Shown here piece after piece: positions 42,546-50,333 of a DNA stretch of 64,000 nt (positions are counted from its first letter, which is position 1; every line of letters starts with the position of its first letter). Position numbers and translations under genes: made by a program. The notes beneath the pieces were generated by a model. That model saw only the letters and a list, made by a program, of their open reading frames with translations, did no database searches and was not told the DNA's origin. The stretch lies in the NCBI GenBank assembly GCA_963705835.1, contig CAVPLC010000051.1, positions 138,044 to 202,043 on the forward strand. Reading direction: 5' to 3'. The stretch comes from Palsa-504 sp963705835 (GTDB lineage: Bacteria; Actinomycetota; Actinomycetes; Streptosporangiales; Streptosporangiaceae).

Positions 42546-42920
42546 ATGAGCGGACAGGCGCGGACCCCGGGGACTGGCGCCATGGATGAGGCGGTGCGCC
42601 GCTACCGCGACGAGATGGACAGCGAATACCGGCCGGTGTTTGATCGCCTGCACCGGCTGATCGTGGCGATGTGCCCTGACGCCGACGTGGTGCTGTCCTA
42701 CGGGATGCCGACGTACCGGATCGGGCGCCGTCGTCTCAACGTCGGGGTCTGGAAGCACGGGCTGTCGCTGTATGTATCGCCAAACCGCGACGGTGGTTTC
42801 TCGGCGCGTCATCCTGAGCTGGCCGCGGGAAAGGGGACCATCAAGCTCAGGCCCGCAGACGCCGTGGGCATCCCAGACGCAGAGTTCCAGGATCTGATCC
42901 GCGCCGCGCTGCGGGCCTGA
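42546..42920 (+). CDS. DUF1801 family protein
   Basis: The product is 124 aa from ATG 42546; the upstream ATGAGGAGG serves as its ribosome site rather than its start. YRPVFDRLHRLIVAMCPDADVVLSYGMPTYRIGRRRLNVGVWKHGLSLYV (outlined) and ELAAGKGTIKLRPADAV match DUF1801/YdhG-like proteins, whose fold resembles frataxin-like iron chaperones. The biochemical role is not established. It stands alone between the RidA remnant and the LysM gene. Confidence 0.8.
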   Translation: MSGQARTPGTGAMDEAVRRYRDEMDSEYRPVFDRLHRLIVAMCPDADVVLSYGMPTYRIGRRRLNVGVWKHGLSLYVSPNRDGGFSARHPELAAGKGTIKLRPADAVGIPDAEFQDLIRAALRA

Positions 42921-42950
42921 CATAGCGCGACGGTGCCGCCAGGGAACTTG

Positions 42951-43757
42951 TTAGCAGCGTCCCAGGTAGGCGCCGCTGGTGTAGGTGGTCCAGGGGGTCC
43001 AGTTGGCGCCGTCGTCGGAGATGATGACGGCCGCCTTGGCGTTGCCCAGCGGGTCGTAGGTGGACAGCGAGCCGTGGTCCGGGTTGATCTGCCAGTAGCC
43101 GCGCTCGCCGGCCGGGCCGGTGGCGTACTGCTGGCCACTGGATTCAGCCATGGCGATCGACGCGGCCATGACAGCCTGGGCGTGCGAGCCGCCTGCCTCT
43201 TCCCATAGCTCCTCGAGCCCGGGGCAGCTCAGCGTCCCGCTCAAGGCCGCCGAGGTGGTCAGCACGCTGGACCCGGCGGGAGTGGGCGTCGTGCTGCTAG
43301 CCGACGGCTCGTAGGGAACGTGGAGCACCTGGCCGGGGTAGATCACGTCCGGGTTGTGCACCACGGACCTGTTGGCCTGGTACAGCAAGTGCCAGTCCGC
43401 CGGGTGGCCGTAAAACCGCTGAGCGATCGAGGACAGCGTATCGCCGGGCCGGACGGTATAGCTGCGGGCCGGCTCATGATGAATGACCAGGGCATCGGTG
43501 TATGTCTGCTTCGCGATCGTGGTGGCCCTGGCGGGGGCCTTGCTGCCGGTGTATAGCTGCTCGGCGACCGTGACGGCCCTGGCGGGGACCTTGGCGGTGG
43601 CGTGTGCCTGCGGGGCGGCGATGAGCACGCCCGCGATCGCCATCGCCGGAGCTGCCTTGTATGCCGTCTCCGCTACGTTCTGTACCTGCGACGGCCTCCT
43701 GTGCCTGCCCGTCCGCCTGATCTTCCGCGGGCGGCGGTGCCTGTGCGATGAATTCAC
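42951..43757 (-). CDS. secreted LysM - transglycosylase-like cell wall protein
   Basis: The product is 268 aa. An Arg-rich N-terminus precedes a hydrophobic signal (AAPAMAIAGVLIAAPQAHA, residues about 36-54). YTVRPGDTLSSIAQRFYGHPADWHLLYQANRSVV at about 101-134 is a LysM peptidoglycan-binding domain. The C-terminal 100 residues (MAASIAMAESSGQQYATG, RGYWQINPDHG) resemble SLT/Rpf-type lytic enzymes with Glu in AMAESSG as candidate catalytic residue. It probably remodels peptidoglycan outside the cell. Confidence 0.87.
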   Translation of the reverse strand: MNSSHRHRRPRKIRRTGRHRRPSQVQNVAETAYKAAPAMAIAGVLIAAPQAHATAKVPARAVTVAEQLYTGSKAPARATTIAKQTYTDALVIHHEPARSYTVRPGDTLSSIAQRFYGHPADWHLLYQANRSVVHNPDVIYPGQVLHVPYEPSASSTTPTPAGSSVLTTSAALSGTLSCPGLEELWEEAGGSHAQAVMAASIAMAESSGQQYATGPAGERGYWQINPDHGSLSTYDPLGNAKAAVIISDDGANWTPWTTYTSGAYLGRC

Positions 43758-44162
43758 AGCACTCCCTTATTCGTTCCACGCCCGGCGCAGCATTGTGAGT
43801 AACGGCCAGTGCTGCAATCGCCATTTATTGACATGGCGGCGGTCATCAAGCTCGTGATCGTTGGCGCCCTGTCAATAGGCTTCAGACCTATAACGGCAAC
43901 GCGGCACGGGCCACTCACTCCGAAAACGGTTCGCCTGATCGGCACGTTCAAACGCGGAGTGCCGCGTAATAAATCGGCAACATTTCCTGGCTCGCGGCGG
44001 GGAGGAAACCCCTGTTGAGCACCGGCGGGGCCCGACCGGGCGCTGCGGCACCAGTGATTGTTGTGAATGGTGTCGTAAGCCCGCGGGGCGACCGAGGCGG
44101 ACGCCGGCGACGCCGCCGAGATCTTGCGGGCGATCACCCGGATTGGCTACCTGACCCTGCGG
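43758..44162. other. 405-bp stretch upstream of the LysM gene, no gene seen
   Basis: One minus-strand frame is open across it but lacks any recognisable motif or RBS. I looked for the c-di-AMP riboswitch common before such genes and did not find its conserved core. The promoter of the LysM gene must lie here. Confidence 0.45.
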
Positions 44163-44867
44163 CTAGTCGTCGGCGCCGATGACCTGGAAGTCCTGGTTGA
44201 CGAAGATGTGGTGGGGCCAGTTGACGCCGATGTAGTGCACCTCGTAATCACCGTTGCCCAGCGCCACCACGCGGTCGACGACACCGCCCGGGTAGGCGGC
44301 CAGCGCCGCTTCGGTCGCCTTGTCCGCGGCCGTTCCGCTGACGAGCGTCCCCGAGCCCTGCTTGTAGTCCGCCGGGATCTGGCCGACCTGTTCAGAAGAG
44401 CCCTTCGCACCCTTGGCGTAGCCGATCACCTGTCCCCCGGGGTTCGATGCGCTGGTGCTGGGCGGCTGCGCGACGACCTGGGTGGCGGTGATGGTCGTGC
44501 TGTCGGTGGTCCCCAGCACCAGGACCGGTTCGCCGGTGGTGACGGCGCTGACCGTGGCCGCGCTCGTCCCCTCCTCGTAGGTGGTGGACGACGCCTCCTT
44601 GATGGTCACCTTCTGGCCCGTCGCGGTCGTCAGCGTGAACCCGGAGGAGGACACGCTGCTGACCGTGCCGACCGTGCCTCCCGCGGCCGGCCCGGACCGG
44701 GCGTTGGATCCCCCGCCGGATCCGAAACCGCCGGCCTGGCTGCTGCCGGCAGCGGGCGTGGCCGAGGCGCTGCTGGAGGTGGCGGTGACGATCCCGTAGG
44801 AACCGCCCGCGATCGCGATGGCCGCGACTGCGGCCGCGATGACCCTGCTGCGCATGCTGGAAAACAT
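44163..44867 (-). CDS. DUF5666-like secreted protein of a two-component locus
   Basis: The product is 234 aa. Residues 1-36 are a signal or anchor (VIAAAVAAIAIAGGSYGIV). A Gly/Ser/Ala linker leads to TVGTVSSVSSSGFTLTTATGQKVTIKEASSTTY, a DUF5666-like OB-type strand set, and residues about 180-230 (ATEAALAAYPGGVVDRVVAL, DYEVHYIG) resemble a PepSY-like unit. It is 308 bases downstream of the histidine kinase gene on the same strand. Proteins of this type often accompany OmpR-type systems sensing envelope stress. Confidence 0.75.
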   Translation of the reverse strand: MFSSMRSRVIAAAVAAIAIAGGSYGIVTATSSSASATPAAGSSQAGGFGSGGGSNARSGPAAGGTVGTVSSVSSSGFTLTTATGQKVTIKEASSTTYEEGTSAATVSAVTTGEPVLVLGTTDSTTITATQVVAQPPSTSASNPGGQVIGYAKGAKGSSEQVGQIPADYKQGSGTLVSGTAADKATEAALAAYPGGVVDRVVALGNGDYEVHYIGVNWPHHIFVNQDFQVIGADD

Positions 44868-45175
44868 TGTCTAACTCCTGTCCGCGTGGCTATTGCTCTC
44901 AGGTATCGCCGGCCGCGCTCGAAATGCCGTGGAAAAAGCCCGGAAGGTGGCCGCGAGGTTGTGCCGCGCGAGCTGACGGCCAAGGCGTCAGCAAACGGTC
45001 CGCAAGGGCACGCCAAGGCCACCGGAACAGTAGATCCGCGGAATAGCGATCAGAGCCGACGAGATTCTTCAGGCCCGCGAGGGACATAGACGGGAGATCT
45101 GTCGCGGTGAGCCATCCGGTGCGCCAGACGCCGCGCGCTTCGGCTGGACCCTCGTGGCCGTCGGCCACCAGGCAG
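44868..45175. other. 308-bp gap between kinase and DUF5666-like gene, no gene seen
   Basis: No convincing frame, repeat or terminator. It should hold the promoter and leader of the 44163-44867 gene. Confidence 0.4.
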
Positions 45176-46657
45176 TTAGGGAACCTGGCCTTGCGATCCG
45201 GTTGCGGAGACCTGAAGGGTCCCCGCCAGCGGCAGGCGCACGTGGAAGGCTGCGCCGCAGCCGGGTGCGGTATCGACGGTGATCTCCCCGCCGTGAGCGG
45301 CGGCCAGCGACGCCGCGATGGCCAGCCCGAGCCCGGCACCACCCCGCGCGCGGGTGCGGGCGCCGTCGGTGCGGTAGAACCGCTCGAACACGCGCGACGC
45401 TTGTTCCGCCGTCATGCCGGGCCCCTGGTCGGCGACGGTGAGCTGCCCGACGCCGGGGCCGCCGGTCACGGTGACCGTTACCGGCGAGCCGGGCCGGGTG
45501 TGCTGGAGGGCGTTGCCGATCAGGTTGTCGATGACCTGCCGCAGCCGTTCGGAGTCGGCGTCGACGATCACCGGTTCGGCGGCCTCGAGCGTTATCGGTC
45601 GTCCTGGGTCCACGATGCGGGCCCGGGTGACGGCTTCGGCGGCGAGGCTGGCCAGGTCGACGGGCCGCCGGTCCAGCGGCCGTCCGGCGTCGTACCTGGC
45701 CAGCAGCAGGAGGTCGGCCACCAGCCGGCCCATCCGGTCGGCCTCGCGGGTGATCAGCGCCATCAGCCGCAGCAGTTCTTCCCGGGTGGCCGCGTCGTCT
45801 TGCTGCAGGCCGTACTCGGCGAGCCCGCGGACCGAGGTCAGCGGGGTGCGCAGTTCATGGCTGGCGTCCGCGACGAAGCGGCGCATGCGTTCCTCGGACC
45901 CCAGGGCGCGCGCCTCGCCGTCCGCTCGCGCCAGGTAGGCGGTCTCAATGCTGGCCAGCATCACATCCAGCGCCTCGGCGAGCCGCCCGACCTCGGTGTT
46001 CCCGGCCGGCTGGTCGATGCGCCGGGACAGGTCACCGGCCGCGATCGCCGTGGCCGTCGCCTCGATCCGCGCCAGCGGCGCCAGGCTGGCCCGCACGAGC
46101 GGCAGGCCGATGCCGGCCAGCAGAACGACGGAGACGGCTCCGGCCACCGCGTCGGCTATCTCCAGGCGGGTGACCGTGCTGTCGAGATCGCCGAGACTGT
46201 AGGCGATGACAAGATGACGGCCGCCGGATAGCGGCTGCACCAGGACGCGCCAGGAGTTCCCCGACCCGCCGACGGCCGCCGCGCTGAACGGCGTTCCGGT
46301 ATCGCTGAGCTGCGCCGCGGACAGCCGCGGTCCGTCCGCCGCGCCCAGCGGCCCGCCCGCCGTGCTGATCTGGCCGCCGGCGCCGATGACTTCGACCAGG
46401 AACTGCGTGGGCAGTGCCTGCGGACGGCTGCTGTCACCGCCTGGCTGGAGTTGCTGCCGCTGCACGATGCGGCTTGCGACCTTCGCGAAGTCTCGAAGCT
46501 GGGCATCCGATCGGGACAGCAGGTAACTGCGCAGCAGCGTAGTACCGAGAACCGCGGTCACCAGGCAGGTCAGGGCGACCAGGAGCGCGGCGGCCGCCAT
46601 TACCCGGGTACGCAGCGACGCGCCCCGCACGGCCTTCTGCCACCGGCCCGCTCTCAC
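45176..46657 (-). CDS. sensor histidine kinase
   Basis: The product is 493 aa. TM1 at about residues 17-45 and TM2 at about 166-188 flank an extracytoplasmic sensor of about 120 residues. HAMP follows (LAPLARIEATATAIAAGDLSRRI). FVADASHELRTPLTSVRGL carries the phospho-acceptor His267. LRQVIDNLIGNALQHTRPG is the N box, ADQGPGMTAEQASRVFERFYR the G1/F boxes and GGAGLGLAIAASLAAAHGG the G2 box. It is encoded 10 bases after its response regulator and resembles TcrY/MprB-like kinases. Confidence 0.92.
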   Translation of the reverse strand: MRAGRWQKAVRGASLRTRVMAAAALLVALTCLVTAVLGTTLLRSYLLSRSDAQLRDFAKVASRIVQRQQLQPGGDSSRPQALPTQFLVEVIGAGGQISTAGGPLGAADGPRLSAAQLSDTGTPFSAAAVGGSGNSWRVLVQPLSGGRHLVIAYSLGDLDSTVTRLEIADAVAGAVSVVLLAGIGLPLVRASLAPLARIEATATAIAAGDLSRRIDQPAGNTEVGRLAEALDVMLASIETAYLARADGEARALGSEERMRRFVADASHELRTPLTSVRGLAEYGLQQDDAATREELLRLMALITREADRMGRLVADLLLLARYDAGRPLDRRPVDLASLAAEAVTRARIVDPGRPITLEAAEPVIVDADSERLRQVIDNLIGNALQHTRPGSPVTVTVTGGPGVGQLTVADQGPGMTAEQASRVFERFYRTDGARTRARGGAGLGLAIAASLAAAHGGEITVDTAPGCGAAFHVRLPLAGTLQVSATGSQGQVP

Positions 46658-46667
46658 GGCCTCGTCC

Positions 46668-47366
46668 TCACGGGGGCGGGATCCGCAGCACGTAGCCGAA
46701 ACCGCGGACCGTGTGGATCAGCTTCGGCTGGCCCTGGTCGACCTTACGCCGCAGGTAGCTCAGGCACGGCTCGACCACGTTGCCGTCACGGGCCGGGTCG
46801 TGCTCCCAGACCTGATCGAGGATCTGGTCCTTGCTGACCACCCGCCCGGCGTTCATCATCAGGAACCGCAGCAGCCGGTACTCGGTAGGCGTCAGCGCGA
46901 TCAGGGCGCCGGCCCGCCTGACCTCATGCACGTCCTCATCAAGCTCGAGGTCGGCGACGCGCAGCCGGGAACCGGGAGCGTCCGCCCGGCTGCGCCTCAG
47001 CACCGCCCCGATGCGGCCGAGCAGCTCCTCCAGGCTGAAGGGCTTGGTCACGTAGTCGTCCCCGCCCACCGCGAAGCCCCTGACGCGGTCGGATACCTCG
47101 TCCCGGGCGGTCAGGAAGATCACCGGGACCTCAACGCCCCCGGCACGCATCCGGCGGAGCGCGTCGAACCCGTCGCCGTCCGGCATCATCACGTCCAGCA
47201 GAACCAGGTCCGGCCGACCCGACGCGGCAGCCCGCACCGCCTCGGCGCCGCTCGCCGCCGTCACCACCTCGAACCCCGCCAGGCGAAGCGAGCCCGACAG
47301 CAGCTCCAAGATCGTCGCCTCGTCATCCACGACCAGCAATCGCGCCGGTGTCGTAACCGCATTCAC
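46668..47366 (-). CDS. OmpR family response regulator
   Basis: The product is 232 aa from GTG 47366; an ATG at 47426 would add 20 unlikely residues. LLVVDDEATILELL holds the acidic pair, LVLLDVMMPDGDGFDAL the phospho-acceptor Asp58, FLTARD and VTKPFSLEELLGRIGAVLRR the later receiver residues. The winged helix shows LTPTEYRLLRFLMMNAGRVVSKDQILDQVW and VEPCLSYLRRKVD. It pairs with the kinase directly downstream. Confidence 0.92.
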   Translation of the reverse strand: MNAVTTPARLLVVDDEATILELLSGSLRLAGFEVVTAASGAEAVRAAASGRPDLVLLDVMMPDGDGFDALRRMRAGGVEVPVIFLTARDEVSDRVRGFAVGGDDYVTKPFSLEELLGRIGAVLRRSRADAPGSRLRVADLELDEDVHEVRRAGALIALTPTEYRLLRFLMMNAGRVVSKDQILDQVWEHDPARDGNVVEPCLSYLRRKVDQGQPKLIHTVRGFGYVLRIPPP

Positions 47367-47621
47367 GGCCCCAGAATGCGAGCCGAACCTGACCGCCGGC
47401 CGCAAGTCGGCTCCAAAATTGGTCATGTTCGGCTTAAGGAATCACCAGGTCCGGTGGCCGCGCGGGCGCCGACGACGGTAACGGCCGTGATGACCAGCCC
47501 GGCCGACCCGCCGGAGAAAGGGGCGCCGGTCATCAGCGCGACGGTGATGCCGCTGCAGCGGGCCGATGCACGTCAGTAATTTCACAACGCTGAAACACGG
47601 CTCGCGTATCGTTCCAGCGTG

Positions 47622-48110
47622 ATGGCTGACGGGCAGATTGCCGCTGACGATCCGCGTAAGCCCGACGTGCGAGCCCTGCTGGACCGTCACCGGGAGTTCG
47701 CGCTCGCGCAGACCCCGCCGGAGCACAGCTTTGCGCTCGATTGGGGCGGACTGCTTGACCCGGCCATCACCTTCTTCAGCTACCGGGCTGGCGGCAGCGT
47801 GCTCGGCACCGGAGCGATCAAGCGCCTGGGCCCGGACCATGCGGAGATCAAGTCGATGCATACCGCCGAGGTCGCGCGGGGCCGCGGGATCGGGCGGGCG
47901 ATGCTTTTCCACTTGCTCCGGGTGGCCCGGGCACAGGGCTTCCGCCGGGTAAGCCTGGAGACCGGGACCACGGCGGCCTTCGCCCCGGCCCGGGCGCTGT
48001 ACCAAAGCGCGGGCTTCATCCCGCGCGGGCCGTTCGCCGGCTACCAGCCAAGCGAAGACAACCTGTTCATGACCCTGGAGCTTGACGCTGTCCCGCTAGG
48101 AGACAGGTGA
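47622..48110 (+). CDS. GNAT family N-acetyltransferase
   Basis: The product is 162 aa from ATG 47622 (GTG 47619 possible). EIKSMHTAEVARGRGIGRAMLFHLL is the acetyl-CoA binding strand and loop (R-G-x-G-I-G), followed by GFRRVSLETGTT and ALYQSAGFIPRGPFAGY. The layout matches small PA4866/YafP-like acetyltransferases. There is no Shine-Dalgarno sequence; TATCGT about 10 bases upstream could be a -10 of a leaderless mRNA. The acceptor is unknown. Confidence 0.85.
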   Translation: MADGQIAADDPRKPDVRALLDRHREFALAQTPPEHSFALDWGGLLDPAITFFSYRAGGSVLGTGAIKRLGPDHAEIKSMHTAEVARGRGIGRAMLFHLLRVARAQGFRRVSLETGTTAAFAPARALYQSAGFIPRGPFAGYQPSEDNLFMTLELDAVPLGDR

Positions 48111-48460
48111 CAGGCGCCCGGCCGCCGGCCGGTGAGCCCGGGCGTGTCTCCACGAGCGCCTGGCGACTTGATACATCGGCTGGACCAGAGCATGAACCAC
48201 GGCCCGTTCGGTAATTAAAAGATCTTTATATCCCTAACGGCCAGTGGTGTTACGGCTGATCCTGGCTGACTGCCCCAAACACGCTCGCCTGCGGGCCGCG
48301 GCCTGGTAAGAGGCCGTTTGCAGCGCCTTTGAGTGACTGCCAATGACCGTAGTTCAAGTCGGCCAGGCGTAGGCCCGGCCGACTGCGGCTAGTTCATGCG
48401 GAAGCAGGCTCGAGATCCGGATCGGGAGTTCGCCGCGGCGTCGGGCGCTAGTTCCGCGGG
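48111..48460. other. 350-bp gene-free stretch with recurrent motif copy 5
   Basis: No gene seen. It holds the best-formed copy of the CCGTTCGG element. Both flanking genes end here, so the element is not obviously a promoter. Confidence 0.5.
48204..48240. promoter_or_regulatory. recurrent CCGTTCGG motif, copy 5, with palindromic core
   Basis: CCGTTCGG at 48204-48211, AAAGATCTTT as a central palindrome (48218-48227) and CCCTAACGG ending at 48240, so both the outer arms and the core are inverted repeats. Confidence 0.5.
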
Positions 48461-48595
48461 TCAGATACGCCCTGGGGTGTTCCGCAGGCTGGTAACCCGG
48501 GTCTGGGCGTAGTTGCACTCGGCGACGATAGCGGCGACGCGCCGGCCGATGCGAGCCAGCGGGCCCCGTACGCTCTGCGTCACGCTGTGGTTCAT
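48461..48595 (-). CDS. 44-aa conserved-looking small protein
   Basis: ATG 48595 follows a near-ideal GAGGAGGAACG. The product reads VRGPLARIGRRVAAIVAEC, then NYAQTRVTSLRNTPGRI. I recall actinobacterial small proteins with a shared core ECNYAQxRxxxLRxxPxR, basic and helical; no function is known. The strong ribosome site, high G/C third positions and recognisable core support a real gene despite its length. Confidence 0.7.
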   Translation of the reverse strand: MNHSVTQSVRGPLARIGRRVAAIVAECNYAQTRVTSLRNTPGRI

Positions 48596-48862
48596 CGTTC
48601 CTCCTCGGTTTCCGGCTATCTCTTTTGCCGGTTACCATTGAGTCTCGCCGTAAGACCCTCCATGGCGCATCGGAGGAAATCCTTATTTTGCCTGCTGAGA
48701 TACGTCTTAGCCGGGCGTGAAATCGGCTTATCCAGACTTAGTGCAAACTCACTCGGCCTAGCGTGGCTTTCCGCACCGCTTGTGACCCTCGGATCGAGCG
48801 ATTTCTCAGGGGCCCCCGCGCCGGCGCTCCCAGCTTGGCCGTAGGGCCGGGCTCGTGCAGCC
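48596..48862. other. 267-bp promoter region of the 44-aa gene
   Basis: Lower in G/C than its neighbours with several A/T-rich blocks (TCCTTATTTTGCC, near 48675-48700). No frame is convincing. Confidence 0.4.
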
Positions 48863-49609
48863 TCACATCCGGGATCTCAGCACGTCGACCTCGCAGCCTG
48901 GCGAGAACGGGTCGAAGCCGTGCTCGACCAGCCAGCGGACCGCCTGCAGGCTTCGCAACGACCACCACGCGCGGATCACGTCGAGGTCGACGTCGGTGCC
49001 ATAGCCGGCGACGACGTCGCCAAGGTGCTCCTCGTGTCCGAGCGTCAGGCTGGCAAGGTCGAACAGGGCATCGCCCTGGCCCGCCTCGGTCCAGTCGACC
49101 ACGCCGGTGATCTCGTCACCATCGACGAACACGTGAGCGACCTGCAGGTCGCCGTGCATGAACACCGGCGTCCACGGCCGGAGCGCAGCCTCGGCAACCC
49201 GGCGGTTGCGCGTGACCAAGCCGGCGGGAAGGACGCCGTTCGTGACGAGCCACTCGCATTCACCGTCGAGGTGCGATGCCAACTCGTCGAGGCTCCTACC
49301 GGGCCATGGCGGCAGCGGCGCGTCGTGCAGCAGCCGGGCGGCGGCACCCGCCGCGGCCCACGCCGCCGGCGACGCGGTCGACGGCTCGCCGAGGCGGCCG
49401 AGCGCCGTCCCTGGGACGGCGGCGAGCGCGAGCACGGGCGGCTTCCGCCACAGGACCTCCGGAGTCGGGATCGGCGCCATAGCCATCGCCTCGACCTCGA
49501 CGTCGGTGCGCGTCTGATCAGCGTCGATCTTCAGGAACACGTCGCCGACGCGCAGGGTCGCGCACTCGTGATGGGCGACGACGACCTCGACCTCCTCCAC
49601 GCCGGCCAT
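48863..49609 (-). CDS. APH family phosphotransferase
   Basis: The product is 248 aa from ATG 49609; a longer frame to 49690 crosses into the Zur-controlled promoter and is less likely. VVAHHECATLRVGDVFLKIDAD carries the ATP-binding Lys, VLALAAVPGTALGRL the hinge, FMHGDLQVAHVFVDGDEITGVVDWTEAGQGDALFDLASL the intact HGD catalytic loop and D-W-T-E metal site. VDLDVIRAWWSLRSL is typical of a conserved actinobacterial group of unknown substrate, often annotated as aminoglycoside phosphotransferase. Its promoter region is shared with rpmG. Confidence 0.85.
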   Translation of the reverse strand: MAGVEEVEVVVAHHECATLRVGDVFLKIDADQTRTDVEVEAMAMAPIPTPEVLWRKPPVLALAAVPGTALGRLGEPSTASPAAWAAAGAAARLLHDAPLPPWPGRSLDELASHLDGECEWLVTNGVLPAGLVTRNRRVAEAALRPWTPVFMHGDLQVAHVFVDGDEITGVVDWTEAGQGDALFDLASLTLGHEEHLGDVVAGYGTDVDLDVIRAWWSLRSLQAVRWLVEHGFDPFSPGCEVDVLRSRM

Positions 49610-49703
49610 TATCGCCGGGATGACCACCGACGTCGCCGGGTTTATCGCGTGCGACTGCGCGGCTGACCGCTGACGCATGCCGGAGGGCACCCCGGCTACT
49701 GGG

Positions 49704-49716
49704 AATGATTATCATT
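49704..49716. promoter_or_regulatory. Zur box
   Basis: AATGATTATCATT is a perfect 13-base dyad and the core of the actinobacterial Zur consensus (TGAAAATGATTATCATTTTC-like). It lies 20 bases before rpmG, where Zur repression of zinc-free ribosomal paralogues is well known. Confidence 0.8.
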
Positions 49717-49736
49717 AACAAGTTGTTGTACAGAGC

Positions 49737-49901
49737 ATGAGTCGCAGCACACTTCGCCCCGTCATCAAGCTCAGGTCGACCGCTGGGACTGGCTACACGT
49801 ACGTGACCAGGAAGAGCCGCAGAAACGATCCCGACCGCCTCGTCATCCGCAAGTACGACCCGGTGGCCGGCCGCCACGTTGAGTTCCGAGAGGAGCGGTA
49901 A
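49737..49901 (+). CDS. rpmG: 50S ribosomal protein L33, zinc-independent paralogue
   Basis: The product is 54 aa: VIKLRSTAGTGYTYVTRKSRRND and RKYDPVAGRHVEFREER. This is L33, but it has no Cys at all, whereas the zinc-binding form has two CxxC knuckles. It is thus the C-minus paralogue that replaces the zinc form in zinc starvation. It is followed 2 bases later by rpmE2 and preceded by a Zur box, completing the expected unit. Confidence 0.92.
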   Translation: MSRSTLRPVIKLRSTAGTGYTYVTRKSRRNDPDRLVIRKYDPVAGRHVEFREER

Positions 49902-49903
49902 CC

Positions 49904-50161
49904 ATGAAGCAGGCAATCCACCCGGACTATCATCCGGTCGTCTTCCGCGACCGCGCGGCGAACTTCGCCTTCCTCACCAGGTCGACCGCGACCAGCGAGC
50001 GCACTATCACCTGGGAGGACGGCAGGACCTATCCCGTCGTCGACGTCGAGATCTCGTCGGCGAGCCACCCGTTCTACACCGGGCAGGCGCGCGTCCTCGA
50101 CACGGCCGGGCGGGTGGAGCAGTTCCGCCGCCGGTATGGCGACAAAGCAAAGGGCGCCTGA
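49904..50161 (+). CDS. rpmE2: 50S ribosomal protein L31 type B, zinc-independent
   Basis: The product is 85 aa: MKQAIHPDYHPVVFRDRAANFAFLTRSTA..., TITWEDGRTYPVVDVEISSASHPFYTG, RVEQFRRRYGDKA. This is type B L31, which lacks the Cys cluster of type A. GAGAGGAGCGG precedes it. It is co-transcribed with rpmG and presumably Zur-repressed; release of zinc-bound L31/L33 by these forms mobilises zinc. Confidence 0.93.
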   Translation: MKQAIHPDYHPVVFRDRAANFAFLTRSTATSERTITWEDGRTYPVVDVEISSASHPFYTGQARVLDTAGRVEQFRRRYGDKAKGA

Positions 50162-50194
50162 CGACCTCAGGTAGCTTGTGAGCCCCTCGATCAC

Positions 50195-50223
50195 GGGCCG
50201 TCCGTTCTGCAATCGGACGGCCC
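50195..50223 (+). terminator. hairpin after rpmE2
   Basis: GGGCCGTCCG and CGGACGGCCC form a perfect 10-bp stem around a 9-base loop, 34 bases after the rpmE2 stop. There is no T-run, which is common in actinomycetes. Confidence 0.7.
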
Positions 50224-50333
50224 GTTCCCATGTCCTCATCCTCCGGTCCAGGACGGTGCCGCCCGGGATCGCGCCGGCGATCTGCGGCGCGGCGAGGGCG
50301 CCCGGGGAACGACTCTTCCCCAGCGCGGCCGGC

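Noticed and set aside
43758..44162. c-di-AMP (ydaO) riboswitch before the LysM gene
   Set aside because: Expected for many such genes, but the conserved core blocks were not found on the relevant strand.
44899..45342. Minus-strand 147-codon frame between the kinase and DUF5666-like genes
   Set aside because: It mostly overlaps the kinase C-terminus in another frame and shows no motif.
48587..48844. 85-codon plus-strand frame upstream of the APH gene
   Set aside because: No RBS, no recognisable family, and it overlaps the promoter and start of the better-supported 44-aa gene.
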